Source of the DNA: Alphaproteobacteria bacterium
GTDB lineage: Bacteria > Pseudomonadota > Alphaproteobacteria > Micropepsales > Micropepsaceae
DNA length: 64,000 nt
Assembly (NCBI GenBank): GCA_016124385.1
Contig: WGNU01000007.1
Coordinates: 124,001 to 188,000 of the forward strand
Direction of reading: 5' to 3'
Every line of letters starts with the position of its first letter. Position 1 is the stretch's first letter. The position numbers and the translations under genes were made by a program. A model generated the notes under the pieces. That model made no database searches, was not told the origin of the DNA, and saw nothing but the letters and a program-made list of their open reading frames with translations. Of the stretch, positions 25,312 through 34,013 are shown one piece after another.

Positions 25312-26820
25312 TCAGCGGTCGCGCGATCCTGAGAGACTTGCCGTACCCACGACCGTCAGCCCCGTCACCGTCAGCACGAGAAATGGCGAGTACCAGGCGT
25401 TGTAAGTGAGTGCGATTGCGATCGCGCAGACCGCGAGCGCCATTTCGGGCAGGCCACTGCGCCAGTGCCGCAGGGCCGGTTTCGCGCGCGCCTGGGTACC
25501 CGCACCGTCGCCCCGCTTTGGGGTACGGATGAAGGCCGATTGCCGCCCGATCAGGGCCTCGTAGATCGCGCGCGAATTGGAGAGCGCGAGACCACTATTG
25601 AGTGCAAGGACCGCGGCAATGCCGATAAGCGTCCTCGCATCGAGGGCCTTTCCTCGATCCCACCGTGCTACCGCAATAATCGCAACGACCGCCATCAGGC
25701 CGGACGTCGACGAGAGAAGCCCGAGAATGATTTCGGTACTCGGCATTCCGCCTTGGAGCGCGATCAGCATCAGCGCCATCATCAAGGCGATCGCGCCGGC
25801 GGGATAAACCCACCCCTGAAGGAACTGCGCCGTGATCGCAACCTTGTGCGAGAACGGAAGGTCAGGCGTCCCCCAGATCGCTGGCATCAGCTTGCGTGCG
25901 CATTGAGCAAAGCCCTTGGTCCACCGAAACTGCTGGTCGCGCCAGGCGGTCACGGTTTCAGGTAACTCGCCCGGCACGCTCAGGTCGCGGAGGAAGCGCG
26001 AGCGCCAGCCCTTGAGCAGGGCACGACAGGAGAGATCGAGATCTTCCGTGAGCGTATCGTACTGCCAGCCGCCAGCATCATCGATGGCGGCGCGACGCCA
26101 GATGCCGCCGGAGCCGTTGAACGACATTGGCAGGCCACTCCAGGACCGCGCGCTTTGCTCGACGACGAAATGGGCATCGAGCGAGAGGCTTTGCGCCCGC
26201 GTGAGGAGGCTTCTGCCCGCGTTGAGGTGCTCCCAGCGACCTTGCACGAAGGCGAGCCCCTCATCTGCCAAGAGGACAGGGACCGTACGGCGGAGGTAGT
26301 TGGGGGGCGGAACGAAATCCGCGTCGAAGATCGCCACGAAAGTCGCCTCGCTGCGGGCAAGCCCTGCAGCAAGCGCGCCGGCCTTGAATCCCGCACGCGA
26401 TTTGCGGTGGAGGAGTTCGACATCGAAGCCCAAGGCCCTCAAATGATCGACTTTTTCGCGCGCGATCTGCGTCGTCTCGTCGGTTGAATCATCGAGGAGC
26501 TGGATGTGGAGGCGATCCTTCGGCCAGTCCAATGCAGCTGCCGACTCCAGCGCGCGGCCGACGACCGCTGGCTCATTGAAAGTGGGCAATTGAATGAGGA
26601 CATGGGGCAGATCGGCGGGCAGGCTATAGGCCTCTGCCCGTCGGTCGGCTTTGCTCCCGTCCTCGTGATGGCGAAGGAAAAGCACCAGCAAACACAACAG
26701 CTGGCCCGCTAACAGGCCAATCACCACTAGCGCAGCCACGAAGAGCGCAAAGGCGATCGGCACGAGGGCGTCGCCTAGGATTGTCAGGGTTAGCCACCCT
26801 GTTTCTATCGGCGCCTGCAT
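25312..26820 (-). CDS. Processive GT2 glycosyltransferase, cellulose/mannan synthase-like (CslA-like)
   Basis: The 502-residue membrane protein has an N-terminal hydrophobic region (about 14-50), a cytoplasmic GT-A domain and several C-terminal membrane helices. The processive synthase motifs are all present: DDS at 110-112, DAD at 166-168, TED at 258-260 and QQFRW at 296-300. PTFNEPAVVGRALESAAALDWP is typical of the CslA/glucomannan synthase-like branch. It probably polymerises a beta-linked hexose across the inner membrane. The ATG at 26820 is chosen over an upstream open frame to 26955. The acceptor and sugar cannot be assigned from the sequence. Confidence 0.87.
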   Translation of the reverse strand: MQAPIETGWLTLTILGDALVPIAFALFVAALVVIGLLAGQLLCLLVLFLRHHEDGSKADRRAEAYSLPADLPHVLIQLPTFNEPAVVGRALESAAALDWPKDRLHIQLLDDSTDETTQIAREKVDHLRALGFDVELLHRKSRAGFKAGALAAGLARSEATFVAIFDADFVPPPNYLRRTVPVLLADEGLAFVQGRWEHLNAGRSLLTRAQSLSLDAHFVVEQSARSWSGLPMSFNGSGGIWRRAAIDDAGGWQYDTLTEDLDLSCRALLKGWRSRFLRDLSVPGELPETVTAWRDQQFRWTKGFAQCARKLMPAIWGTPDLPFSHKVAITAQFLQGWVYPAGAIALMMALMLIALQGGMPSTEIILGLLSSTSGLMAVVAIIAVARWDRGKALDARTLIGIAAVLALNSGLALSNSRAIYEALIGRQSAFIRTPKRGDGAGTQARAKPALRHWRSGLPEMALAVCAIAIALTYNAWYSPFLVLTVTGLTVVGTASLSGSRDR

Positions 26821-26993
26821 CGGCCTATCGCGCCCCCTCGAACCGCGGGCCGCACATTCCGACAGCGCCGCTTGCTCGCCCCAGGGACAAGTGCCCCGAA
26901 TCCGCCTGTGATTGCAATGGGGGGCGAGCCGCGCGTTGCGCTTTTCCCGCAACACCTCTGAGCTGTGTGCCGCGGTCGGGTACCCAAATGGTT

Positions 26994-27015
26994 GAGGGGC
27001 GCCGAAGCGCCCCTC
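26994..27015. terminator. Strong hairpin downstream of the chemoreceptor gene
   Basis: GAGGGGCGC at 26994-27002 pairs perfectly with GCGCCCCTC at 27007-27015 across a CGAA tetraloop. It lies 23 nt beyond the chemoreceptor stop on the minus strand. No T-run follows on either strand, so it may act as an mRNA end-stabilising hairpin rather than a classical terminator. Confidence 0.55.
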
Positions 27016-27037
27016 GAATTCACCAAGGCCTCACGCG

Positions 27038-28624
27038 CTAAGCGGCGCGGACATTCGCCAGGAATTTGTCGACTTCCTGGCGCAATCGCGCGGCCTGGGT
27101 CGAGAGCTCGCCTGCCGCCTCCAGCACTTGCCCGGACGAGCGTCCGGCTTCACCGGCCGCTTCGGTGACCCCCGTGATGTTCCGCGAGACGTCCGCCGTT
27201 CCGGCAGAGGCTTCCTGGATATTCTGGGCGATCTCGCGGGTGGCCGCGCCCTGCTGTTCGACGGCGGTCGCGATGCCGGTCGAAATTTCGTTCACCGAGA
27301 GGATCGTCCGGCCAATGCCCTGAATCGCGGCCACGGCATCGTTTGTCGCAGCCTGAATGGCATCGATTTGGCTCGTGATCTCTTCCGTCGCCCTGGACGT
27401 CTGGTTGGCTAGCGTCTTCACCTCGGATGCAACGACCGCGAAGCCCTTGCCGGCATCGCCCGCGCGCGCGGCTTCGATGGTGGCGTTGAGGGCGAGAAGA
27501 TTGGTTTGACTCGCGATGTCGCTGATTAGGCTCACGACGTCGCCGATCCGCTGGGCCGCCTGGGCGAGGCCCTGCACGACGGCGTCGGTGCGGTTCGTCT
27601 CGTCTACCGCCTTGCTCGCGATTTGAGCAGCCTCCTGCACGCGCGTTGAGATTTCGGCAACGGAAGCGGTGAGCTCTTCGGTCGCCGACGCAACCGTCTG
27701 GACGTTTGAGCTCGCCTGTTCGGCGGCCGCAGCGACATTCGTCGATTGGCGCATGGTCTCTTCGGCGGTTGCCGACATGCCTTCAGCGTTCGCCTGCAGC
27801 TCGGTCGACGCGGAGGACACCGCATCGACCACGCCCTTCACGTTGAGTTCGAAATCGTCGGCGACCCTCAGCTGATCGGTGATGTTGTTCCAGCTGGCCA
27901 TTGCGCCGATGTATTTCCCGAGGCGGTTGCGGATCGCCGTTACGGTGACGACGAAGGTCTGATCGCCTATCTTCAGTTTGGCTTTGTGGGGCAGCCGGTC
28001 CGGGGTCGCCAGCATGGTGCGCTGGTGCTGCGGATTCTTGTGGAAGATGTCGAAGGATTTGCCGCGGATCTGGTCGACAGGCGCGGGCAGATGAGATTCC
28101 AACGGCCGAAGCGTCTCGTAGAACGTCTTGTTGATGTAGTCGATGCGGAAGTCGTTCTCGACGTCGACGGTCATGATGTTCATCGGTACGTCGTTGACCA
28201 TTTGGGTCAGGCGCGTCGACTGCTGGACCGTTATCGAGAGGTTCGCGTAGGCGCGCGCCATCAGCCCGATTTCGTCGCCGCGTGCCGCGTAGGGGAGGTC
28301 TACGGTCTCACCTTGCGATAGCCGCTCAATCGCTTCCGCGATGGTGCCGATGGGACGCGCAAAATAAGACCCGACGATGAAACCAAGGCCCGCGATCAGC
28401 ACCGCGACGATGATCGTGCCGAGCAGCATTTGCGTGCCAACGACATCCAGGAGGGCCGGATCGATCTCCGCCAATTCGTTCGCGCGCTCAAACTGAAAGA
28501 TGCCAAAGACCGCCATGGCCGCGACGAGGCCGCACAGCCCAAGGAGGGCAGCAAGCTGATATCGCAGGCTGAGCCGGGTGAAGAGCGTCGACATCCCATT
28601 CGACGAGACGTTTGCGTTAGACAT
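27038..28624 (-). CDS. Methyl-accepting chemotaxis protein with PAS-like cytoplasmic domain
   Basis: The 528-residue protein has two membrane helices (about 23-44 and 67-88) with only about 20 residues of periplasmic loop, a HAMP linker (89-130), a PAS-like segment (about 140-270, around [23 protein letters not shown]) and a signalling domain. The signalling tip reads [23 protein letters not shown]. With almost no periplasmic domain, it must sense an intracellular or membrane cue, perhaps redox or energy state through the PAS. The ATG at 28624 follows GGGGGATCGCC. No CheA/CheW genes are nearby, and no C-terminal CheR-binding pentapeptide is seen. Confidence 0.93.
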   Translation of the reverse strand: MSNANVSSNGMSTLFTRLSLRYQLAALLGLCGLVAAMAVFGIFQFERANELAEIDPALLDVVGTQMLLGTIIVAVLIAGLGFIVGSYFARPIGTIAEAIERLSQGETVDLPYAARGDEIGLMARAYANLSITVQQSTRLTQMVNDVPMNIMTVDVENDFRIDYINKTFYETLRPLESHLPAPVDQIRGKSFDIFHKNPQHQRTMLATPDRLPHKAKLKIGDQTFVVTVTAIRNRLGKYIGAMASWNNITDQLRVADDFELNVKGVVDAVSSASTELQANAEGMSATAEETMRQSTNVAAAAEQASSNVQTVASATEELTASVAEISTRVQEAAQIASKAVDETNRTDAVVQGLAQAAQRIGDVVSLISDIASQTNLLALNATIEAARAGDAGKGFAVVASEVKTLANQTSRATEEITSQIDAIQAATNDAVAAIQGIGRTILSVNEISTGIATAVEQQGAATREIAQNIQEASAGTADVSRNITGVTEAAGEAGRSSGQVLEAAGELSTQAARLRQEVDKFLANVRAA

Positions 28625-28850
28625 GGCGATCCCCCGATCAAATGTTCGACGGCTGGCCAAGCGGTCGCACGTCTTGAACTGGGAGTATGGCCAAACAACC
28701 TTAACGGGCTCTTTCACCCATAAGTCGTGTCGTGTGTGACTGCAATCAGTAGGTGACGCTGCCGGATCGGCTCATCTCTGTCCATTTCCTGCGGCTTTTC
28801 CGGGCCAAGCGGCGCGTGCCGCGATAGAGTGGCCGGTGTTGGAGGGTCCG

Positions 28851-29621
28851 GTGAGAAGATTTATTTCCAAGGGTGCCGGCCTGTTCGGGCGGGGGCTGTC
28901 CATTGCCTATGACGATGTGGGTGAGGGGCCGCCCGTCGTCTTGATCCACGGGTTTGCCTCCAATCGCGAGGCGAATTGGCGCTTCCCGAGCTGGTACGAC
29001 GCCCTTACGCGCGCCGGCCATCGTGTGCTCGCGCTGGACGTGCGCGGACACGGGGCAAGCGACAAGCCGCATGAGCCGAGCGCCTACGAGGAGGGGTTGC
29101 TCGCCAAGGACGTGGTCAATCTCATGGGGCACGCGGGCATTAAACGCGCGCCGGTGATCGGCTACTCCATGGGGAGCTTCATCGCGATCCGGCTGATGGT
29201 CGATGCGCCGCGCGCGGTCGAACGGGCCGTGCTGGCGGGGATTGGCGAGAACTATTTCGCCCCGGTCAGCGTGGACACCGAAGCCGTCGCGGAGGCGATG
29301 CTTGCGCCCAATGCCGACGCGGTGGCCGATCCGGTCGCGCGGGGGTTCCGTACCTTTGCCGAGCGCCAGAAGAACGACCTGAAAGCGATGGCGGCTTGCT
29401 TCCGGCGGCCGCGAAAGGCCTTTAGCCCCGCCGACCTCAAGCGGATCCAGACGCCTGTTCTGGTCATCTGCGGGGAGATGGACACGGTCACGGGGTCCGG
29501 CGCTCCGCTGGCGACGGCGTTCGCGCAAGGCGGACTCGTGACGATCCCCGGCAAGGATCACATGTCCGCGGTCGGCGACAGGAATACCAAGGCGGCCGCG
29601 ATCGCCTTCCTTGAGGGCTGA
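28851..29621 (+). CDS. Alpha/beta hydrolase
   Basis: The 256-residue protein has the oxyanion motif LIHGFASN, a DVRGHGASDKP segment, the serine nucleophile in GYSMGS, an acid candidate in ICGEMDTV and the histidine in PGKDHMSA. No signal peptide is evident, so it is probably cytoplasmic. The start is taken as GTG at 28851, five nt after GGAGG at 28841-28845; the frame is also open to a GTG at 28836. The reaction cannot be narrowed beyond a serine hydrolase or related lyase. Confidence 0.85.
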   Translation: MRRFISKGAGLFGRGLSIAYDDVGEGPPVVLIHGFASNREANWRFPSWYDALTRAGHRVLALDVRGHGASDKPHEPSAYEEGLLAKDVVNLMGHAGIKRAPVIGYSMGSFIAIRLMVDAPRAVERAVLAGIGENYFAPVSVDTEAVAEAMLAPNADAVADPVARGFRTFAERQKNDLKAMAACFRRPRKAFSPADLKRIQTPVLVICGEMDTVTGSGAPLATAFAQGGLVTIPGKDHMSAVGDRNTKAAAIAFLEG

Positions 29622-29650
29622 GCGAAAAGAAAAGGGCGTCACAAAGGGAA

Positions 29651-29678
29651 AAGCCCGCGGCCTTGCGGCCGCGGGCTT
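29651..29678 (-). terminator. Terminator of the TorF porin gene (possibly bidirectional)
   Basis: AAGCCCGCGGCC at 29651-29662 pairs perfectly with GGCCGCGGGCTT at 29667-29678 across a TTGC loop. Read on the minus strand the stem is followed by TTCCCTTTG, giving a T-rich tail directly after the porin gene. The hydrolase gene ends 30 nt away on the other strand and may share it. Confidence 0.85.
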
Positions 29679-29706
29679 GACCCGTTCTGGACGAACGTCG
29701 CGACGC

Positions 29707-30447
29707 TTAGAGCGCGCGCGAGACCGAGAAGACGACCTTCGAGTCCGCGATGTCGTTCGCGAGGTCGCCGCCGCCGGGAACTTCCGCATCGTTGTCCGTG
29801 TAGCGGACGCCGAAGTCGAAGCCCTCGACCGAAACGGTCGCGCCGACGTTCCAATCGGTGTAGTCATCCGCACCGAAGGTCACGTTGTCGTCGATGTCCT
29901 GGTAGCCAACATTCGCGTCGAGCGTCAGCCAATCGAGAACTGGGACCGCCACGCCGGCCGTGACGTAGTACGCATCACCCGTCTCGGCGAAGAAATCCGG
30001 CGAGTAGTAGACGGCGCCCGAAATCGAGAGAACCTCGAAATCATAGCCGAGGCCAAGCAGGAACTCGACGTAGTCGTAATCCACGCCCGACGTGTCCGGG
30101 TAGGCGTAGTAGAGAACGCCGATGTCGTACGAGAACGCCTCGATCGAGTTGGCGAAACCACCGTAGAAGTCGACTTCGAGGTTCGTATCGGTCGCGTCAT
30201 TGAAATCGACGTTCGACGCCCACACGCCGGCATAGAGGCCCGATTCGTGCGACACATCGAAGCTGCCCTGGAGGGCCGGGTCGTTCTGCGTCTGGCTGAT
30301 GCCGCGGAACACGTAGTCCGACGTCAGTGTCAAGCTGCCAGAGAAGCTAAACGGGCTCGACGCCTCTTCCTGCGCCATAGCGGCGGGCGCCGCCACGACC
30401 ATCAATGCTGCAGCGCAAACCGCAGACTTCAAAACTGAAACCTTCAT
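29707..30447 (-). CDS. TorF family putative outer-membrane porin
   Basis: The 246-residue protein has a signal peptide ending AAMAQEE and then alternating aromatic beta strands: SGSLTLTSDYVFRGISQT at the N-terminus, a hallmark of the TorF (Gcw_chp, CHP02001) family, then GVWASNVDF, EVDFYGGF and DIGVLYYAYP. It ends VVFSVSRAL without the usual terminal phenylalanine. It is expected to be an outer-membrane beta-barrel. The ATG at 30447 is chosen; the open frame upstream to 30633 does not look coding. It has its own long upstream region and a strong terminator. Confidence 0.9.
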   Translation of the reverse strand: MKVSVLKSAVCAAALMVVAAPAAMAQEEASSPFSFSGSLTLTSDYVFRGISQTQNDPALQGSFDVSHESGLYAGVWASNVDFNDATDTNLEVDFYGGFANSIEAFSYDIGVLYYAYPDTSGVDYDYVEFLLGLGYDFEVLSISGAVYYSPDFFAETGDAYYVTAGVAVPVLDWLTLDANVGYQDIDDNVTFGADDYTDWNVGATVSVEGFDFGVRYTDNDAEVPGGGDLANDIADSKVVFSVSRAL

Positions 30448-30569
30448 TTTCAACCCTCTCTCATCAGGCCCGTACGGCGCCAATTGGCGGACCCTTGACC
30501 AAGTTCGTTGCCAAATCCTTAAACTCTGTCGCGGAGTGACCCCCGCCGATCTGCCGCATGCCTGACATT

Positions 30570-30582
30570 GTTGAGAATCAAC
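30570..30582. promoter_or_regulatory. Palindrome upstream of the TorF porin gene
   Basis: GTTGA at 30570-30574 and TCAAC at 30578-30582 form a perfect inverted repeat with a GAA centre, about 125 nt upstream of the porin start in a relatively AT-rich 282-nt gap (30448-30729). The gap also holds repeated TGACA/TGTCA half-sites near 30613-30652. I see no unambiguous -35/-10 pair. A regulator binding here is only a suggestion. Confidence 0.35.
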
Positions 30583-30729
30583 GGGTTTGACAACGAAAAC
30601 GTCGCGCAAATTGTGACATCTTAGGCACATCAACGTGTCAAATGGCGACTGTCACCATTTCTTCGCTTTTAATTGCCTCGCTCCTAGGCACGGCGCTATT
30701 TTTTGCGGCAGCTTCCGCCTGTAGCAAAG

Positions 30730-31518
30730 TTAACGTTGGCTGAGCGGCGTCAGGCTCAAATGAAGACCGGCGTCGGTGAGGAGCGTCTCGCCCGTAATGT
30801 GCTGGGCGCCCTCGGCACAGAAGAAGACGACGGCATCCGCAATGTCCTCCGGCGTTCCCGCGCGCTTGAGGGGCGTCGTGGATTCCTGCTGCCTGGCGAT
30901 GGAGGCGAATCCCTCCTCGCCGAAGCGATCGCGGAACCAGCGCGTCCCGATGAAGCCGGGGCAGACGGCGTTCACGCGGATTTCGGGAGCCAACGCCCGA
31001 GCGAGCGACAGCGTCATCGTGTTGAGCGCGCCCTTCGATGCCGCATATGCGATCGAGGAGCCGATGCCGGTCACGCCCGCGATCGATGAGATGTTGACGA
31101 CAGCGCCGAAGCCCTGGCGCTTCATATCGGGCGCGACGGCGCGAATCATCTCGTAGGCGCCCACGACGTTGAGCCGGTAGATGGACAGGAAGTCTTCCGC
31201 CGTCAGCGCGTCGAGGTCGGCGTGATTGGCGAATTTCGTGGTGCCGGCGTTGTTGACGAGGATGTCGATCCGCCCGAAGGCCTTGCGCGCGGCGTCGGCC
31301 ACCTTGCGGCAACCCTCATCCGAGCCGACATCGCCCTGGGCGAGGATCGCCTTCACGCCGAGCTTGGCGCACAGGGCCTGCGTTTCCTTCGCCTCGGCCT
31401 CGCTCTTTGAATAGTTGATCGCGACATCGGCGCCGCGCTCGGCCAGCTTGATCGCCACTGCGGCCCCAAGGCCCGTCGCCGATCCGGTTACAATGGCAGC
31501 CTTGCCCTTCAAATTCAC
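30730..31518 (-). CDS. SDR family oxidoreductase
   Basis: The 262-residue protein has the NAD(P) motif TGSATGLG, NNAG in ILVNNAGTTKFAN, and the catalytic Ser-Tyr-Lys in ISSIAGVTGIGSSIAYAASKG. It ends with an ITGETLLTDAGLHLSL segment typical of FabG-like short-chain dehydrogenases. The frame is open to an ATG at 31542, but only the GTG at 31518 has a good ribosome site (GAGGGGG, about 9 nt upstream), so that start is preferred. The substrate is not evident. Confidence 0.86.
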   Translation of the reverse strand: MNLKGKAAIVTGSATGLGAAVAIKLAERGADVAINYSKSEAEAKETQALCAKLGVKAILAQGDVGSDEGCRKVADAARKAFGRIDILVNNAGTTKFANHADLDALTAEDFLSIYRLNVVGAYEMIRAVAPDMKRQGFGAVVNISSIAGVTGIGSSIAYAASKGALNTMTLSLARALAPEIRVNAVCPGFIGTRWFRDRFGEEGFASIARQQESTTPLKRAGTPEDIADAVVFFCAEGAQHITGETLLTDAGLHLSLTPLSQR

Positions 31519-31676
31519 GATCGTTTCGCCCCCTCGGCCCATGTGTTTTCGCTGTCGGCCAGACTAGTTGTATCGCTGCGACAACGCCATGGTTGCGGGA
31601 TGGGCGCGTTCGCCGCAAAAGGGACCTCGCGCGCTTTCGCTCCGTCCGTGTTCCCTATTTCAGGCATCGTCCCGTC

Positions 31677-32357
31677 ATGACGCTCGTGCGGCCGGCTTCG
31701 GCTCGTCATCGCATCGTGCTTGTCCGGCATGGTCGCCCCGACCTGGAGCGGGGCGCGTGGCTGAATGCGGGTGCCTTTCAACGTTTCATCGACGCCTATC
31801 AGGAAGCAGGGCTCGCCCGCGACAGCGACCCGCCGGCAGACCTTTCCGCGCTCGTGCGCGGCGCCAAACGGGTCTTCGTCAGCGATCTGCCGCGCTCCAT
31901 CGAGAGTGCGGCCCGGCTCCTGCCGGACGCCGAGTCGATTTCGGATCGGCTCTTCACGGAGGTTCCCCTTGTCTCACCGCCGCTCCGGGGCCTGCGGCTG
32001 AAGGTCCCTGCTTGGGCGGTCGTCGCGCGCGTGGCCTGGCATGGCGGCTATGCGCCTGGAATCGAAACTTGGGCTCAGGCGCGTCTGCGGATCGCGCGGG
32101 CCTTCGGGCTCGTCACCCGAACGGCGCGGCGCGACGGCTACGCGGTGGTCGTCGCGCATGGCTATTTCAATGCGATGCTGGGGCGGCTCTTGCGGCTGCG
32201 GGGCTGGCGGCGCACTCACGGCAATCACCGCGCCGAATTCTGGAACGTGGTCGTCTACGACTGGGTCGATGGCAGCGCGCCGCGAAAGCGGCTGACGAGA
32301 TCATCGAGGCGCGGGCGGACGCGTTCCTCCAAGGGGATCGCCGGGCGCCCGACATAG
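31677..32357 (+). CDS. Histidine phosphatase family protein
   Basis: The 226-residue protein has the branch-1 phosphohistidine motif LVRHGRPD near residues 15-22 and a second catalytic histidine in VVVAHGYFNAML. This fold covers phosphoglycerate mutases and small-molecule or protein phosphatases. The length between the motifs is enlarged relative to typical members. The C-terminal tail is very basic and its last 103 nt are antisense to the end of the nitroreductase gene. The ATG at 31677 is selected from a frame open upstream to 31593. Confidence 0.8.
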   Translation: MTLVRPASARHRIVLVRHGRPDLERGAWLNAGAFQRFIDAYQEAGLARDSDPPADLSALVRGAKRVFVSDLPRSIESAARLLPDAESISDRLFTEVPLVSPPLRGLRLKVPAWAVVARVAWHGGYAPGIETWAQARLRIARAFGLVTRTARRDGYAVVVAHGYFNAMLGRLLRLRGWRRTHGNHRAEFWNVVVYDWVDGSAPRKRLTRSSRRGRTRSSKGIAGRPT

Positions 32358-32884
32358 AGAAAGCCCGCGATGCGCTCGCCGGCGCGGAGTCCCAAGGCGG
32401 CGGCGACCTTCGGGTGATAGGCGTACCATTCCGTAATCCAGTTCGCGACGAAGCCCTGCGCGTGGGCGGCGATCAGGATGTTCTGGCAGACGGCGCCCGC
32501 GGAGAGCACTTGTTCCCATTCGGGGATCGGCACGCCTTCGCGCACGCTGCTGACGACAGCGATGACGAGAGGCGCGCGCAGGAAACGTCCTTCCTCCAGC
32601 GCTTGGCGTTCCGGCGACGCGTTCGGCTCGGTTTCGGCAAGCGCCCCGAGAAGCACCGTTCCCAGCGCGTTGCGCCCGTCGCCCTCGATTAGGATGAAGC
32701 GCCAGGGTGCGAGCTTGCCGTGATCGGGCACGCGCGCGCCGGCGCGCAGCATCGTCTCGATCTCGGCGGGCGAGGGGCCTGGGCCCGTCATCGCCTTGGC
32801 CGATCCCGACCGGCGCGACAGAAGCAGATCGAGCGTCTGAGGCGCGGGCCGATTCAACGAGGCAGGCGGCGTGTCCGTCGGCAT
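32255..32884 (-). CDS. Nitroreductase family flavoprotein (YdjA-like)
   Basis: The 209-residue protein has the FMN-binding pattern LLSRRSGSAK near residues 21-30, ARVPDHGKLAPWRFI (the YdjA/TdiD-like HGKLxPWRF signature), GAVCQNILIAAHAQGFVANWIT and GFLYVGRP. Such dimeric enzymes reduce nitro groups, quinones or other acceptors with NAD(P)H. It overlaps the phosphatase gene by 103 nt tail to tail, an unusually long convergent overlap. Confidence 0.92.
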   Translation of the reverse strand: MPTDTPPASLNRPAPQTLDLLLSRRSGSAKAMTGPGPSPAEIETMLRAGARVPDHGKLAPWRFILIEGDGRNALGTVLLGALAETEPNASPERQALEEGRFLRAPLVIAVVSSVREGVPIPEWEQVLSAGAVCQNILIAAHAQGFVANWITEWYAYHPKVAAALGLRAGERIAGFLYVGRPAIPLEERVRPRLDDLVSRFRGALPSTQS

Positions 32885-33044
32885 TGGCGAAGCTTTTACT
32901 CGCGGCGATGTAGCTTTCTTTCTCCCTTAGGCCGCGCGGGCTTCCCGATCAAGGCAATCACCGTTGCACGGTGATCGCGAGTCAGACAGCCTTGTTGCCG
33001 AGCGGGGACGTCTTTCAATCGCCTAATCTGAGGAGCCGATCGCG

Positions 33045-33206
33045 ATGCTGAGTGCCTTTTTCGTCGCCGAGCTCTTTCTCTCTGTCGTCGTTGCCGCATT
33101 CATCGTCGTCCGACAGCAGGCGCGGCCGATCCGCGAGCCGCGTCTCGACACGGCCTTCGATCGCGCGCAATTCGCCCGTGCTGTTCGCCGCGGAACCTGG
33201 CAGTGA
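33045..33206 (+). CDS. Small single-pass membrane protein (53 aa)
   Basis: An ATG at 33045, seven nt after AGGAG, opens a 53-codon frame ending at TGA 33204-33206. The product has one hydrophobic helix (about residues 4-22, FFVAELFLSVVVAAFIVV) followed by a basic cytoplasmic-looking tail with several Arg and Asp residues. Good ribosome site, helix and codon usage make it a plausible real gene. The family is unknown. Confidence 0.6.
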   Translation: MLSAFFVAELFLSVVVAAFIVVRQQARPIREPRLDTAFDRAQFARAVRRGTWQ

Positions 33207-33212
33207 GGGCAG

Positions 33213-33238
33213 GGCGCCTTCACCCTTGAAGAGGCGCC
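33213..33238 (+). promoter_or_regulatory. Hairpin covering the translation start region of the Nudix gene
   Basis: GGCGCCTTCA at 33213-33222 can pair with TGAAG-A-GGCGCC at 33227-33238, a ten-pair stem with one bulge, ending directly against the ATG at 33239. It would hide the GAAGAGG ribosome site. It may also serve as a 3' hairpin for the small upstream gene. Confidence 0.4.
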
Positions 33239-33832
33239 ATGTCGACCATTCCGCCGTTCCCCTGGACGATCCTCCGCTCGCAGGAAGAATTCGATAATCG
33301 CTGGCTGCGGTTGACGACGCACGACGTGCTGAACGTCGCGGGCAACCCTCATCTCTACTCGACCATCCACATCAAACGCGCCGCCACGGGCGTCGTTGCG
33401 ATCGATGCGGCGGGACGCGTGGCGCTGGTCGGTCAGCATCGGTTTCCCCTGCGGATCTATAGCTGGGAAGTGCCCGAGGGTGGCGCGGAGCCAGGCGAGG
33501 CGCCGCTTGAGGCCATCCAGCGCGAACTCAAGGAGGAAGCCGGGCTGACCGCCCGACATTGGCAGCAGATCCTTACGCTGCATCTCTCGAACATGCTGAC
33601 GGACGAGGTCGCCTACGGATTTCTCGCGCACGGTTTGACGGAGGGCGAAGCGGAGCCCGAGGAAAGCGAAGTGCTGGCGCTCGACCGGGTTCCCTTTCAA
33701 CGTGCCCTCGCGATGGTGGATGCGGGGACCATCACCGACGCAATCTCGGTGGCGCTGCTCCTGCGCGTCGACCGCATGGCGCGGACGGGTGACCTCCCGG
33801 CCGACCTCGCGCGTGCCATCCTGGCCGACTGA
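33239..33832 (+). CDS. Nudix hydrolase, ADP-sugar pyrophosphatase-like
   Basis: The 197-residue protein has a full Nudix box, from GGAEPGEAPLEAIQRELKEE to AGL at residues about 80-102, matching GX5EX7REUXEEXGU. The preceding VGQHRFPLRIYSWEVPEG is typical of the ADP-ribose/ADP-sugar pyrophosphatase branch. It should hydrolyse a nucleoside diphosphate-linked compound with magnesium in the cytoplasm. The exact substrate is unknown. Confidence 0.9.
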   Translation: MSTIPPFPWTILRSQEEFDNRWLRLTTHDVLNVAGNPHLYSTIHIKRAATGVVAIDAAGRVALVGQHRFPLRIYSWEVPEGGAEPGEAPLEAIQRELKEEAGLTARHWQQILTLHLSNMLTDEVAYGFLAHGLTEGEAEPEESEVLALDRVPFQRALAMVDAGTITDAISVALLLRVDRMARTGDLPADLARAILAD

Positions 33833-34013
33833 GGGCGCATGCCGCTCTCCAGCGAGTGACGACCATCACAGATTTCTCGGGATCTCCTGGCTCAATCCCC
33901 TGATGGCAAGCACCATTTGGTGATTAACAGTGACGTGCCTTCGGGCTTGGCGCGGCGCGCCGGCGCACTGTAAGCTGCGACAATCAGTCATTGAACAATC
34001 GCCGAGGGCTCAC

